From Episyrphus balteatus (taxonomy: Eukaryota > Arthropoda > Insecta > Diptera > Syrphidae), in the NCBI RefSeq assembly GCF_945859705.1, contig NC_079136.1:110690028-110754027 (forward strand): a stretch of DNA of 64,000 nt. Direction: 5' to 3'. The translations under genes and the position numbers were made by a program. Positions 10,452-23,560 of this stretch are shown one piece after another; the stretch's first letter is position 1; each line of letters starts with the position of its first letter. The notes beneath the pieces are model-generated. The model saw only the letters and a list, made by a program, of their open reading frames with translations, made no database searches and was not told the DNA's origin.

Positions 10452-13400
10452 CCACAAATACACTAAGGTCTCTCTGCTTGAGTATAACATCACCAAAAGA
10501 AAACTTAAAATGTAAGACCTGATTATAAAGGAGGAGGGCAACAATATTTAATAAAAAAATACATATACAATAAAAACATACCTATATAGGTACCTAATTA
10601 AAAAATCTATTCCTTTCATTATGAAATCAAATCTAAAGTAAAAAAATTTAGAAATTTTGTTTTGTATGGAATCAAAATTAAATTTAAATAAGTTACCAAG
10701 GAAAATAAAATAAAATAAAATAAAATAAAAAAAAAAAAAACAATATAGAACCATTTATCCTCAAACCAAATCATTTAACATTTTTCATCCACGAAATATA
10801 AGCCCTTTTCGTTAAGGACTCTAATGCCAGTTCAAAGAAAGCTTATAAAATAACTCCATTTTTGTTTTTTGTTCCCTCATACCAACTCAGTCTTGGATAT
10901 TATATATCTATATAAAAATGTAGTATGTATATTATTTTGTAATAAATAAACCTCAGCCATCTCTATATCAGTTCACCGCGCTCTGGCTCTTCTTCAAGAT
11001 CAATACACATTTAAATATCTAAACATCCTCTCGGAATCACGACGCAGGTAAATGTACTTATTCCAAAATATTGACTCTGAAAAGCCCTATTAAATCCCTC
11101 TCGCCGGGAATTACCATCGAACTGTTTTTTTTTTTTTTATTTTGTTGTTTTTGTTTTATTTCCATTTTCCTTTAGAGTACTATAGTATATCATTAAAATC
11201 AATAAACCGTCTTTCGGGGAAAGGGGGATGACTATGGAGACGACGACTATACGGCGACGACGACGATGACGATGATAACGAAGGACGAAGGGCACAATGT
11301 TGTATAAAATTGCGCATGACATTACTTTGAAGTGGGTGGTGGATGGGTGTGCCTGATGCTAGAGCATTCGTTCAAGTTCCCACGGTTCGTTTCATCATGA
11401 GGTTCCTCCATCGCAATATACAGGTATTTTCTACTTCTACTTCTTGGGGGCAACAAATTACAACAGGGTGGCGTTTGGCGTTCGTTCGGCATAGCAATGG
11501 CTAAAAAATAAACCTTTACGAGTGCCGGCACCGGTGCTGGAGTTTCTCTTTTTATTCATTCTGTACCTTCGACTTCGATGTCCTCTATATTTTTAAGCTT
11601 TGGTGTGTGCTCTTCTCCTTTTGTTAAGAAATGGTTTATAACCCTTTAACGATAAACTACCCCATATACATATATTTAAACTCTTCTGCATTGTGCACAA
11701 CAGCAATGGGTATACTAAATGTACAGTATATGAGTTTGAGTATAGTATACCAATTGGGTGTAATACCTTTTTCTCAAGGCTACTTGTAGACTATTTTTAT
11801 ACTACGTACTCGTACGTACCTACTTCTTCTTTTCGACAAAATGGTTGTTCGTGCAGCAATAAGTCGTAGAACGTGTGCTGCAGTTCGTATTCAGTACTAG
11901 GTAAGGTATAGAGTCCTTAAGTGGCACTTGAACTGGCGAAAATGTTTATGACACACAACACACAATACCTCTATATCAGTGCTGGATATATAGTTTGTGT
12001 ATGTTCCAACAAAAGCTTAAAACTGAAGTGGTCACTTAAATCATCCACTTTAAGTATGTTTGTTAAAGGAACGAGAAAGTGTGGGTGCGACACGCTGCCA
12101 ATGTAGCCCCTCAGTATAGCAAATTCTCATGGCTAAAGCTGGTGCTGTTTACTTAAGTAATCGAGGGCATACAGCTTAATGTATTATATGTCGTTCAATT
12201 AGTGTTTGATATAAAGTTGAAGAGTTCATGAATAATGCCAACTTAATGGTGCAAGGTATCTATATACACTTTGGAACATAAAATTAACAAAAGGAGGTCA
12301 ACTTATGCAGGCAAGAAGGTGACAAATGACCATAAAATGTTTCTCAGCCATTTACTTTTTTATAAAAATATTTTGGTTATAAATTGAGCTTGGTATTTTG
12401 AAAGTAAAGAATACCTTTTCCAAGGTCTTAATTAAGCTTGTTCAAAATTTAAGTAGTGCTTTGAAAATATATTTTTCTTTCTAAGCACCAATTTAATGAT
12501 GTGGTATACATGCTTTACATCAAATTAAAAAAGTTTTGTACGAAATACAGGTTTATTTTGAAATACAAACCCTGAAAACTGAAGTTGTAAGGAAGTTCAT
12601 GTTGATGAGTATAAACCAATCAAATTATTTCTTTTTGATAACATGGTCGGTGTCCAGTAAGCAACAATTTCATGGAACTAGATATGATACAATTAGAAGT
12701 AATCTCTTCCATGGGAATAAATCAACTTGCGATGCATTAAACGGTGGGACATAGGTATAAAGCCAATTAACTATCTTTTTAAGATTTTAACCCCGAACCA
12801 GGGGTCACGAATGATGAAACAATGATATAATCAGGTTGATGGTTGTCTACATCGACTTACTGTACTATTCACCAGAGAAAGTTATGCCTTTTAAGAATTA
12901 CCTTAAAGTATTTTACCTTCTGAAGTCCTGGCATAACTATAAACGTTACTCAATAACTAAAAATACCCATTTATTGTACTGTAGCTTTTAAATAAATTGT
13001 AGCAGAGAAGACCATAAATCTCTCTGATAACAAAATTATTATCACCCTTCACCACTTTGAATAGTGAAAAAAAGTGTCTATCATCCTGTCAACTAGCAAT
13101 CTATCCCCGACAAACCAGCAAACCAACCTCAAATTGTAACAAAAAACTTTTTTACAAATGTTTGCCACGATGTCGAATTCAATGCAAAACAATATCAAGC
13201 ATCATCCCGTAAAGTTCAATAGAACTGTTTTGTTTGTTCGCTTTCGGAACAATACTAAAATCATTTAGCTTTTTTTTTCCTTTTTTTTATTTTTGACTTT
13301 TCGATATTGCAAACAACTTTTCGGTTAGATTATTATGTGACTTCCACACACCATAACGCCACCGCATCCTTAATATGTTGTGAGAACTGTAGCGGGGGCA

Positions 13401-13952
13401 GACAACGAAAAAGGACCTCACTCTGTAATGTGACTGTGATATCATTCATGATGACATAAAAACCGGAAAAACTAAAGAATAAAAAAAAATTATTTGGAAA
13501 GAATGTATTTCTTTTGGCCCAGGACGATGACATGCTTTATATTTATGACTTTTTTGGTCATAAAAAAAGAAACGGAATGTAAAATGAAATTTATTACAAA
13601 ACACACCGAAACGGGTCGAGATGAAGCGGAACGAAACAGAGCCGGAGTGAGAGACGGAGACGAGTTTTCGTGTCAGTTAAAATGACTTATTTTTTTTTTT
13701 TTCATTCTTGTCATCAAGGATTCTTGGTTTTTGTTGTTTTTCATTTATTTTTCTTTTTTTGTATTTTGGTTTTTGTACCTTCTGTCTATGTTTTATTTTG
13801 AATGCTTTCTGTTAGAGTTGGATGAAATTCATAAAATTACTTACTTACTTCAATTTGTATAGATATGTACAATATACAAAACGGTACCTAAAGCACATAT
13901 AGTGAAAGGGTGGCAGCGTGCGGGACGAAGAAGTTCAGAGACGAAAACTTAC
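10452..13952. other. Non-coding interval, probably intron 2 of the receptor gene
   Basis: No exon is recognised between the DNA elements and the discoidin exon at 13953. The content is AT-rich with short simple repeats, including AAAAT repeats at 10702-10730 and a GAC/GAT-rich patch near 11235-11280. Open frames here are short and low-complexity. Confidence 0.5.
10702..10740. repeat. AAAAT pentanucleotide microsatellite plus poly(A)
   Basis: Consecutive AAAAT units run into a poly(A) stretch ending about 10740. Confidence 0.9.
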
Positions 13953-14058
13953 CTTGCATGTTGGGGACCGACATTTCCCATGTCATGTGCTGAACTTGCT
14001 GTTATTTGAAAATCAGCAATAGATCCGGATTCCATGCCCAGAGGATTTTTGCATGTTT
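13953..14058 (-). CDS. Discoidin (F5/8 type C) domain exon of a DDR-like receptor (exon 2 seen)
   Basis: On the minus strand a 106-bp exon lies between a good acceptor (pyrimidine-rich, ...TTCATTCCAG at 14059-14060) and a strong donor (GTAAGT from 13952). Joined to the exon at 23189-23342 it encodes about 35 residues with the discoidin opening pattern C-x-x-PLGM-E-SG-I-x-D-x-QITASS, then a GPQHAR segment. PLGM...I.D...ITASS is typical of discoidin domain receptors and related F5/8C proteins. The domain begins right after the signal peptide, as in DDR. The exon enters with 2 nt of a codon and leaves with 2 nt, so the next exon must supply one base; I could not find that exon to the left. Alternatives are another F5/8C protein such as a neurexin-IV or MFGE8-like protein; PLGM and spacing favour DDR. 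Confidence 0.85.
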
Positions 14059-14958
14059 CTGGAATGAAAGGAATTTTCAAATTAATTAAGAAAAGTCAAA
14101 TTTAGAGCTCTGTTGGTGTGTGTGTGTATGTGTAGATACATAAAATCATATATGTAAGGATGGAGAACGAAACAAGGACTCCATATTATATCCATGAGTG
14201 GGTGGGAGAATTTGACTGAATGTCGAAATAACATCATTCAAATTCAACAACATTTCATAATTTTAATTGAATCGGGAAAAGGATCAAGCTTGTGAGTTAG
14301 TAACACATATATCTATACATTTGTGTGCAAGAGTGTACTTTTGACGTAGGTATTTGTTTTATTATATGATGTGTTTTGTTGGATAGTATATTCGTCGTGT
14401 TTATAGCTATAAATGGCATTTATGATAATTTATGCTCTTGAGGGCGACTTGAATTAAATTATTAGATTGGTCTTTTGAGTGAAATTTATTTTAATGGTTT
14501 TTGATGATGAAAAACTTGTAAGGAATTTTGGGTTTAAGTGCCTAAATATTTCTTTGTTTTGGACATTCTGCGGATATGAACTTTTTTTTGAGTCCTTAAA
14601 AACCCACACTGATGAGACTTGGTAAGCAAAATATTCTTAAAATTTATTTAATTTAAGAAATAAAATTGATAATTGGAAATAAATGGAAGAAGACTTTTTT
14701 TATTGGGATATAATAACTTTTTAGGAACTTGTTTTTTTTTTTGCAGTTTCGACTTTAAGTGACTTAATTAAGTGTAGATACGTAAATGAGGAACAAAATT
14801 GTAAACTTCAAGAAAAATGAAATTAAAAAAAAGGGACATTTTTTGAGGCACTGAATAGTATTTGGCCCTTATAACAAAAAAAAAAGGAAACACTATCATC
14901 CTATATTAAAAAAATTCCGTGAGTGTGACAATGTATCGAAAGAAAATTAAAACATTTA

Positions 14959-15200
14959 CGGCCATGTTATTCACTACTTTAAAAAATACATCTGGATGTA
15001 AAGAAATTGAAATGTCAAAAATAAATCCAAATCCATAATATTCACTACCTATCTCACAGAGAAAAATATAGTCATTTTTAACTATTTTTTAACTATTTTC
15101 ATAGTTAAAATCGGGATAACTATTTTAGATTTGGATTTATTTTTGACATTTGACAATTTTACATCCAGATGTATTTTTAAACTAGTGAATAATATGGCCG
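14959..15200. mobile_element. Small inverted-repeat element (MITE-like hairpin)
   Basis: Two arms of about 75 bp are near reverse complements. The left starts CGGCCATGTTATTCACTA, the right ends TAGTGAATAATATGGCCG, and both carry AATACATCTGGATGTAAA- and AAATAAATCCAAATC-type blocks. Flanks suggest a TTA duplication, which would fit PIF/Harbinger-like elements, but three bases is weak evidence. Confidence 0.6.
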
Positions 15201-17696
15201 TTACAATTCACCCAAAACCCCAAACTCTTGCAAAGGGCACATGTAAAATTTAAACAGCAATCTCTTATGGTAAACATTTTTGTCAAAGGGTTACAAGAAA
15301 AGATGCTGAAGAAATATTCTCTCTTAGACTTTCGATATTATAAGATTAAATTAAACTCTTATACTGTAAATTAAATCAACCAAATTGTTTATTTATTTAA
15401 ATCAATTAAATTTAACTGTAACTACTTGTAAATTCACATTTACGTTATTTAAGATACTATTTTATTGTAATCTTTGTAAATGTAAGTTAAATCGATTAAT
15501 AAAATATCAAATATCAAATAAGAAGGAGCGAAATATGCCTATAATTTCTTTCTGTGTGATGATTTGCCAGAGTCAATACTATTATAACTTCTGCGACTCC
15601 CCATTGGCAAAGACCATAGACTAATATTAAAGTGGAAAGATATACGACAGTAAATTGTCAACACTTTATAAAAACAGCTATTAAGTTAAATTAAAATAAT
15701 TTCACTTCTGAGTTTTTTTTTAAACTATGTACAAATAACGTCAAAACGTGTTATAATGATTGAGTGGTGATAAAAATGTTCTGTTAGAGTAACGCTATCG
15801 ATTGAAAGATGAAACATGTGTTATTGAAAAAAAAACATACTTCCACTGCACCTCTTGAAATAGAAAGATATTTTTAAAAATATACCATCAATCTGATGAT
15901 TCTTAACAAAAAAAAACAATCACAAAAAAACACATTGAATAACAATTTGCCTCAAAAAATTAACACTTAATAGCCCAGCTGGTCGATTCTATTATAATTC
16001 ACACCAAGCATACTATTTGAAATTCAATCCAACACAATGTGCTTCTTGTCAATAGAGTGTCATCTCATTCGGAATCATTTTTTGTTGATCTTCTGATCTT
16101 CAATGACAAGTCATTTAATTATTGCAAATGAGTCGTGCTCTTCCATCATGACGATGATGATTTCTATTCCCAGACAGAGTCATCAGCATAAGTACCACCA
16201 CCAACCATCAAGCAAAAGCAACGTATCGTCGTCGTTCGTTGTCATATCTTCCCAAGGACAGTGCCTCGAAGTTTTCCCCATGCAATAAGTGTATCTGATG
16301 TTTTCTTTTTATTACTTGTATCTCTTAGTTTCAAACTCCAATACAACAGGGGGTGATGGTGGTGCACTCTACTACCATTCAATATCGGATTTCAATAAAA
16401 ATAAAAGCGCCTTCAAGTTGTCAGTTGTCGTCAACTGGGACTGGGGTTGGGACTGAAACTGGGACCAGTACCGGGACCTGTCACTTGCAAAGTGCGATAT
16501 GATGCATATTGGACTTTTAGACATTGCAGGAGAGGTGTTTGACACTTGATATTTTTATATTCTTTCTCATTTCCGAGTAACAAAGGTATATGCAAAGGAT
16601 ATTCCAAACAGCCAGCACACTGAGTTCTATATATACAAATACATAATATTGGTGTGTTGCTCTGTACGTGTGTCTGCTTCCCCAAGGGCTTCAATTACTT
16701 ATGTTGAAAACATAGTAATTGGTTTTGTGTCAACGAAATGATTTTATTAGATTGGCAGCGTTTCGACTCGACACACCGTTGAATATATCAAAGAAATTTG
16801 AATATCGATGATATTTAATACACTTTTGGAAGTAGGTTTATCTTTTGTTCATTTTAAGACATCCGAAAGTATGCAGACTGTTAGGAAGTTGATGGAATCA
16901 AGTCAAAGATGGGAAATAAATTTCTTAAAATGGCATCATTGAGGGAATTATTTTCTACTTAGTAGAACTCTTTGTAAAACCAGTTAAAAAATAAATCAAT
17001 CAAATGGACATAGAAAATAGAAAAATCTTTACGAACAAATTGAAATTGTTAAATTTTTCAAAATAATTTAAATTTTGATTTTAATATTAGATATTCCATC
17101 GTCCCGGGTAGCACATTTATTAAGTTTACTGTTTCTTTTTAAAATTCTACCCACAACACTTCTTGTCGGCAAAAAAACAAAAAAAAAGTCGGGAGCAAGA
17201 ACTCTGTAAGGTGATTTTAATCAATTTGAGTGTGCTGAATTAAAAACTGTTTACAGAATTGTTCCAACACGTCTAGTTTTTGAGTTATCACTATTTTCGC
17301 TATAAACTCCCAAAAACTAATTTTGAATTAATTGTTTTTTTGACGTTTGATCTAAAATATTTATTTTTCCGTAATATTTTGCTTTTTTTATCCAAATCAA
17401 GAGTCGAAAACTGTAATTTACTTCAAATCTGCTTCCAAAAACCTTTGGGGTTATGTTACCTTAACCACCAAGATTTTGAGATATCACACACTTCCATATC
17501 AAATATCTTTTAGAAAAAAAAAAATAATTAAAAAAAAAATTAACATATATTTAAAATGATAAAATATGTCTTTTGGAGATTACATATAAGTAGTTTTGCA
17601 AAAAAAAAAAACGCGTTTTTGACCTGATAATATTCAAATATTTCGAAAACGTGACGTGTCAGTGAAATTTTGACTTCGGATCCGTATGGTTTGGTT

Positions 17697-17718
17697 CACT
17701 GGTCGTTGCCGACCAGTG
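17697..17718. repeat. Perfect 9-bp stem hairpin
   Basis: CACTGGTCG, a 4-base loop, then CGACCAGTG. Stable and GC-rich in AT-rich DNA; no attached gene or terminator role is evident. Confidence 0.7.
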
Positions 17719-18344
17719 TAGTCAGACAAAATTCAATTAAATATTTATAACAAAAAAAGTAGGTAGATTTTTTTTATTTATTAAACTGTACAAAGAAAAA
17801 TACGCTAACCTTATTATTTTTATGAATAAACTGTCTTTTTTCTGCAACGGGTCGTACAAAAAAAGGAGAGACATTGAGGTACAGCAAGTTTTTTCAGATT
17901 ATCTGCGAATTTATTTCAAATTTGTATTAAAATCAAACATTTGTAGTTTGGCGCATTCCATGAAAAATTTTAATTTTTTATTCAAAGGAAAAAGAGTAAT
18001 AGATAAGATTTTTTCCAACGCAAAACATCTTTAGAGGTAGATAACTCTGGTCAAGATTTAACAAGTTTTTGCTAACTTAACTCCCAAATTAATACTCACT
18101 CAGACGCAACATATCTATCTAATTTATAGTAACTATATTTGTTAAACTGAGACTTGTGGACGTTTCGTTACATAAAAGGGTAGATCTTAAATTATTTCTA
18201 AATGTCTAAATCGACTTAAAAACTGTTACGGCACTTAAAATCTACTCCAAACACCAAAAAACATGCAAAATTTTCATCTATGTTACGATGGAAAGCCCCG
18301 TTTGTCTTTATAAAAAAAATAGTGAATTATTCCAGTGAAGGGTC

Positions 18345-18520
18345 CAGGGGCGTACACACTATTGGAGCAAGCAGGCCGATGCCCCGACTGGAATCAATAT
18401 AGAATAAGAAATTTATTATAAAAAAAGTAAGAAAGCAAATAGATAAGATATTTGCTATGAAGCACTTCGGACACAAGAGAGAAATTATATTCTTCTGTGT
18501 AATGCATAATGCTTTCAGCT
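18345..18520 (+). mobile_element. GGGGCC-family hAT-like element, 5' end only
   Basis: It begins CAGGGGCGTACACAC and matches the left end of 9269-9719 (GCCCCGACTGGA, then CGGACACAAGAGA and AATTATATTCTTC blocks). No matching right end or second 8-bp duplication was found, so the copy is truncated or continues into unrelated sequence. Sequence to about 18700 ends in an ATGAATAAAAAAAGAG stretch followed by GTAAGTG, which might be the start of a spliced transposase gene; that is speculation. Confidence 0.6.
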
Positions 18521-18796
18521 TGCTTTCGACAGATATGTGAAAAATATTTATTTAATTTTGACCGTGCGATATCGGAAGAGCCGTCAGAAGCTCACAAACA
18601 GCATCGGTACAACGATTTTATCATCAGGAGAACGCCTTAGATTCTGTTTGAAATATTTCTAAAATAACTTTGACGATGAATAAAAAAAGAGGTAAGTGAA
18701 TAAACTTATCTATAACTATAAGACAGACATATATCATAAGGATGGAACTTGAAATAACAAATTTAGAAATATTAGATAGATTAGATTAGATACATA

Positions 18797-19863
18797 CAGG
18801 GTGTCCCAAAAGTTAACGTCGAAACGAAAACGGTAGATAGGGTAGGTGGTGACAGTTATCAAAAAAATAATTAAAAAAATCGCAGCCATATATTTTGGGA
18901 GTTATGGGCATTTGAAAAAAAGTTGAAAAAATGGTCACCCTGTGACGGGTTTTCATGTGCCGTGACTACAAATCTTAATTTTTCTCATTTTTTTCTTTTG
19001 TTACGGAACCTTGAATAACCCTTCTATCAAATGCATTCAAAAATTTTAACTCAGCTGCATCAGTTTTAAAGAAAATATTACTTTTGTACCCAACTTAGTA
19101 CTAACAAATTTTACATGACTCTAATTCAATGAGCCGTAGTGTAAAAAAATGCACTACGATGTTTCGGCAAGTTGCCTAAAAAGTTGGTGTGTTCAATTCT
19201 CTTTTCAAAATGGTACAACATTGTTGGGAATATTCCATAAATAACCGACATTAATTTTTTTTTCTTAAGAAATCCGACTTTTTTATGAGGTAATTTTTCC
19301 ATATTATTCAAGTTTTGTACTCTTTCAGAACCTTTCAGAATACAAAACTTAAATAATATGGAAAATTACCCAAAAAAAAGTAGGATTTCTTAAGAAAAAA
19401 AAATTTTATCTTGGTTATTTATGAAATATTCCCAACAATGTTATACCATTTTGAAAAGAGAATTGAACATACCAACTTTAAAGGCAATTTGCCGAAACAT
19501 CGCAGTGCATTTTTTTTACACTACGGCTCATTGAATTAGAGTCATGTAAAATTTTTTAGTACTAAGTTGGGTAAAAAAGTAATATTCTCTTTAAAAATGA
19601 TGCAGCTGAGTTAAAATTTTTGAATGCATTTGATAGAAGGGTTATTCAAGGTTCCGTAACAAAAGAAAAAAATGAGAAAAATTAAGATTTGTAGTCACGG
19701 CACATGAAAAACCGTCACAGGGTGACCATTTTTTCAACTTTTTTTCAAATGCCCATAACTCCCAAAATATATGGCTGCGATTTTTTTAATTATTTTTCTG
19801 ATAACTGTCACCACCTACCCTATCTACCGTTTTCGTTTCGACGTTAACTTTTGGGACACCCTG
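18797..19863. mobile_element. 1.07-kb palindromic element, two 525-bp arms (TA included)
   Basis: The ends read CAGGGTGTCCCAAAAGTTAA and its reverse complement, flanked by TA (18795-18796 and 19864-19865). Including TA, the left arm is 18795-19319 and the right arm 19341-19865: both exactly 525 bp, with a 21-bp centre. The arms differ by scattered substitutions and small compensating indels only. ORFs on both arms are mirror copies and not genes. Termini and TA flanks resemble palindromic Tc1/mariner-like MITEs. A solo piece of the right arm recurs at 30635-30817. Confidence 0.9.
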
Positions 19864-22800
19864 TATAATTCAATATCTAAAAACAAAATTATTTTAAAAC
19901 TCATGCAAATAGAAATAGAGATACATTAGAAAAGGCGTAAGGACTATTCTTTGGCTTGGAAGTCAAAAAATATTTTAAACCCACCGCCACGCTATATTAA
20001 GTTTCTTATGTATGTATGTACATACATATTTGGGACAGATATATGAACATTTAAAAGATATCTAACCATTTCCAATTCCCGTTTTATTGATATAGCCATA
20101 AACATCTTTAAAATCTTTTTAGAGTGATATTCCCCAGCAATAATACAAATTATTACTACCGACATAGGTATATTAAACTCTTAACTATTTAATCAAGTTG
20201 AATGAATAAAAAAAAAGAACAAAAACTAAATTAAAGTTCCCTTAGGCCTAAACTCTGACAAAAGCATTCCCATAACCGAGTAGCGTCATCTGGCTCCCAA
20301 ACAATAAACACAAATTAGATACTCGTACTTCCTATCTGTCACTCAAGACTTCCGTCAAATTATGAAAACCCAAAATTAATAAGGGATGACCGTCTGACTC
20401 GACTAACTGCTGCTGGTTCCCTCCCAAACCTAAATTATAATATGTATGTGTCCTCTGGTTTCATCAAAATGATGAAGCATCGCCCGCCAAGACGAGAGTC
20501 AATATCGTAAAAAATAAAAGTTCCAAAAGAGACTGAAGCATGTTGCTGCTGCGGTGGCGGGCGAGCGGTCGCCTTCATGTTGAGAGGGGAACTCCAATTA
20601 GGAAACAAAGTATAGTTGGTAGGTTTTAATTTGGTGCCATAACCTCATTGTCGGGATTCAGGATTGGGAACAAAGTAAAGGAAGCAAAAAGCAGCAGGTG
20701 TGTCTGTGTGTTTGGAATATTCCCTCCTGCATAATCAAGAGATGAATTATTCGCACAGCTACTGATCTGCCAGATAGATAGGAAGATAGATGAATTACCT
20801 TCATCTGCGGGCTGACGTAAGTGGTGATGGATCAATTTGGTCACAGATGATATTTTGATTGATGGTATTCTTAGTTTTTCTTCCAATCAGGTTTCGGTTG
20901 TTGTTATCTAAGGATATACTTTGATGGATGTATTTTAGTACGTTATTTTTGTATCTTCTTTTCGTTGTTGTTCGAGATATGAGAGAGGGTATTTTTTACC
21001 AATGGTTACGGTGTAGATGGTAATTGTATGGATGTTTAGTTAAATCGGGTAGTGGTGTGATTTTTTTTAAGCAGTATTATGAAGCCAATTTATGCACAAT
21101 TACTTTGAATGGGTTTTATAGAACATCTGCGCAATAAATATTTTGCGTTGTTGTATTTTATAAACTGACAAAATTGGGACGATTTATTATTTATTGACTT
21201 GAAGAATTGATTACATTTCAATTTGGTCGATATTTAAGGTATGAATGATTAAATTCAAGACAATACAGTGTCGGCATTGGCCGCCAGCTAGTTTCCTACC
21301 AAACGTCTACCTATCAAACAAAAGGAATTTCTGTAAAACAAATAAATTGATTGAAACTCATTTTTTCTGGAAAATTGATTAGTTACAGGAAGACTGGCAT
21401 TTTATCATATAGTAAATCAATTTGACAAATGATATCAATAATATTGTAATAAAATTAAAGCTATACCATTTCTCAAACAAACTTTTCTTAAACCTACTTA
21501 AAGAAGTAATTAAAATCATTTAATTGAGTTCCACTCATAAACACCCATTTTTACGTTCAGCTCATAAAATAATTCTATTTAACGAAGACGCGCGTACGCC
21601 CGCTCCATCGGGAAGTATATTTTTTTTTGTTCATGTCGAATTCTTGATACGTACTATATACATACGTCAGTATACTTCACGAGTTATAAGAACCTAATTA
21701 GATTTTAATTCTGCCTTTACATAAAAATGAATAGCTTTTTGATCTTCGAGGGAGGACAAAAAAAAATCAATCAAATGTTATGTTCATCTTTTAATGTCTC
21801 TTTGAGAAGAAGATTTAGCTATGTACATTTGAAAGTTTCCGAGATGTAAAAATCAAGATACAATATTTGTTTTTATAGCATTTTTGTGACTTTTTTTTAG
21901 AATAATTTTGTTTCTTAAGTTTTGGTTATATTGAGATAAAATAAATTTTCATTACAGAGTTATGAGAATTCCAAAAAGTTAATTAATGATGTTTTTGGAA
22001 ATTTTTAACTCAATAGCATCGAAGAAGATGTCATAATTAGGTTAATTTTTATTTTTTTAAGAAAAGTTATTAGTTTTATAGTTCTTAGGAAAGGAAATCT
22101 TACTATTGACTGAAGTTTTTGGTTTTTGTATAAATGCACATAAAAAAAAGTCTTTGCATGCAAAAAGGAAGCAGCAGTCTAACTCATCTTAAAAGGCTTA
22201 CAATGGAAATTAGTCGGGATGATTTAATGCCTGACAGTACAAAAATTGATGCCGTTGAAGTTATTATTATGATTTTCAAACGTTGGGCTTATCGACCTGA
22301 AAAATGTGTGTTGATGCAGTCTTTTTATGATACCTACATACATTATTTCAGTATTTTTGTTTAATGGTGGATAGATGGATACTAACGAGAACCCGATATG
22401 GCCAAATAATGGTCCAAATTCGAAAGTTTGGTGTTGTTGTTTCATTTGTCTCACAAAACAATATCTATAGATAAAAAACTTATAGGTGCAACAATTTTTT
22501 TCAATTTTGTATATGGACAAACTGTAACGTAAGTAAAAAATTGTTGGTGCAATAGGGCCCTGGTGAAATTCAGACATCCTTTTCAGCTTGGAAGCTACAA
22601 AAAAAAAAAACAAATATGTGTCTACATTTATCTTAATGCTTTAATTTACAAACACGAACGAGGCTATCACATCTAAACAAGGCTTAGGTCAGTTCTTTAA
22701 TTAATCAATTTTATCTAGAAAACAAAATATTTTCAACCAAACCCACTTGATAGAGAAATAAAGATTCTTTTAACTGCTTCCAGTTGGATTATCATGGCCT

Positions 22801-23188
22801 TAATGGAATTGCTTCGCATTAATCTACGTTAAGTGCCACTCAAATCAATATGTTGTAGATAAGTGTGTGTGTGTGTTTGGTTTAGTTTGGACTTGCTTAT
22901 TTGTGCGTATGAAGGTACTTTTCCTCCATATATTGACAGCCTTGCCTTGCCACTAGAATAATAAATGTGTAACTATTTAACGACCATTCCAGAAAGGATA
23001 TCATTTAAGAGCTTAATATGCGGTAGATCTAATCTCCACTACTAGTCTGTGAACTTAATATACCTATACCTAGATATACTTTCTCGCTTTAGGTAGGTAC
23101 CTATACGTAAATATAGGTACCTCACAGAGATCTGTATAAAATGGTCGTTGCTATTTATAAAGTAAGGAAAAAAAATAATCCAGCTTAC

Positions 23189-23342
23189 CAATATCGAGCG
23201 ACTGAACCACCTGCAGCAAAGCCATAAACCAAAGAACGATGCCAATCAAATATTTGTCATTGTTTTTGAAATCCATTCCGGATCCGGAACAACTTCGTAG
23301 TGCGCACATTTTCAGATTTCTATCAAATAATTTTCCTTTCAT
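23189..23342 (-). CDS. Signal-peptide exon of a DDR-like discoidin receptor (first coding exon)
   Basis: From ATG (23342) to the donor ATTG|GTAAGC the exon holds 51 codons plus one base. The translation has an N-terminal region with Cys and basic residues, then a hydrophobic run (YLIGIVLWFMALLQVV) and VQS, a likely signal-peptidase site. The single trailing G joins the two leading A of the exon at 13953-14058 to make Glu, so the mature protein starts near LDIETC and runs straight into the discoidin domain. Three Met codons (residues 1, 12, 23) could start; the third gives the most ordinary signal peptide, the first has a fly-like CAAATG context. The protein would be a cell-surface receptor. 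Upstream non-coding exons are likely but not proven. Confidence 0.85.
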
Positions 23343-23560
23343 TTGCTAGCTAATACTCGTACACCACCCACCTACACACTTCGCATTCCCCGACACAGTG
23401 GTAACGAACGAACGGACGACGACGATGACACACACACGTCTATGGGTTAATCTCTGTCCTCATCCGCGGCGGCGACAGCAACGAATACGATATAACTACG
23501 GCTATGTAGACGATACCGTTATGTATGCGTGCTTTTTGCGTGCCGTGAATGTGAATGTTA
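23343..23560 (-). promoter_or_regulatory. Possible 5' UTR or promoter-proximal region of the DDR-like gene
   Basis: Directly upstream of the first ATG lies a patch less AT-rich than its surroundings, with CGACGACGATG and GCGGCGGCGAC-type simple motifs typical of fly leader regions. A possible AG acceptor (TATTAG) sits 8 bp before the ATG but lacks a pyrimidine tract. I cannot tell whether transcription starts here or further right. Confidence 0.25.

Larger units (their letters stand above)
14059..23188 (-). other. Intron 1 of the DDR-like gene (9130 bp)
   Basis: It is bounded by GTAAGC at the donor (23188 downward) and CCAG at the acceptor (14060-14059); both phases agree (1 nt + 2 nt). It holds a small hairpin element (14959-15200), a truncated hAT-like copy (18345-18520) and a 1.07-kb palindrome (18797-19863). 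The rest, including 15201-18344 and 19864-23180, is AT-rich with no recognised gene. Confidence 0.8.

Noticed and set aside
19126..19311. 61-codon ORF in the palindrome with a mirror copy in the other arm
   Set aside because: Not conserved between arms as protein and explained by the element's own repeat.
22224..22613. 129-codon minus-strand ORF
   Set aside because: It lies in the receptor intron, begins in a homopolymer region and shows no domain.
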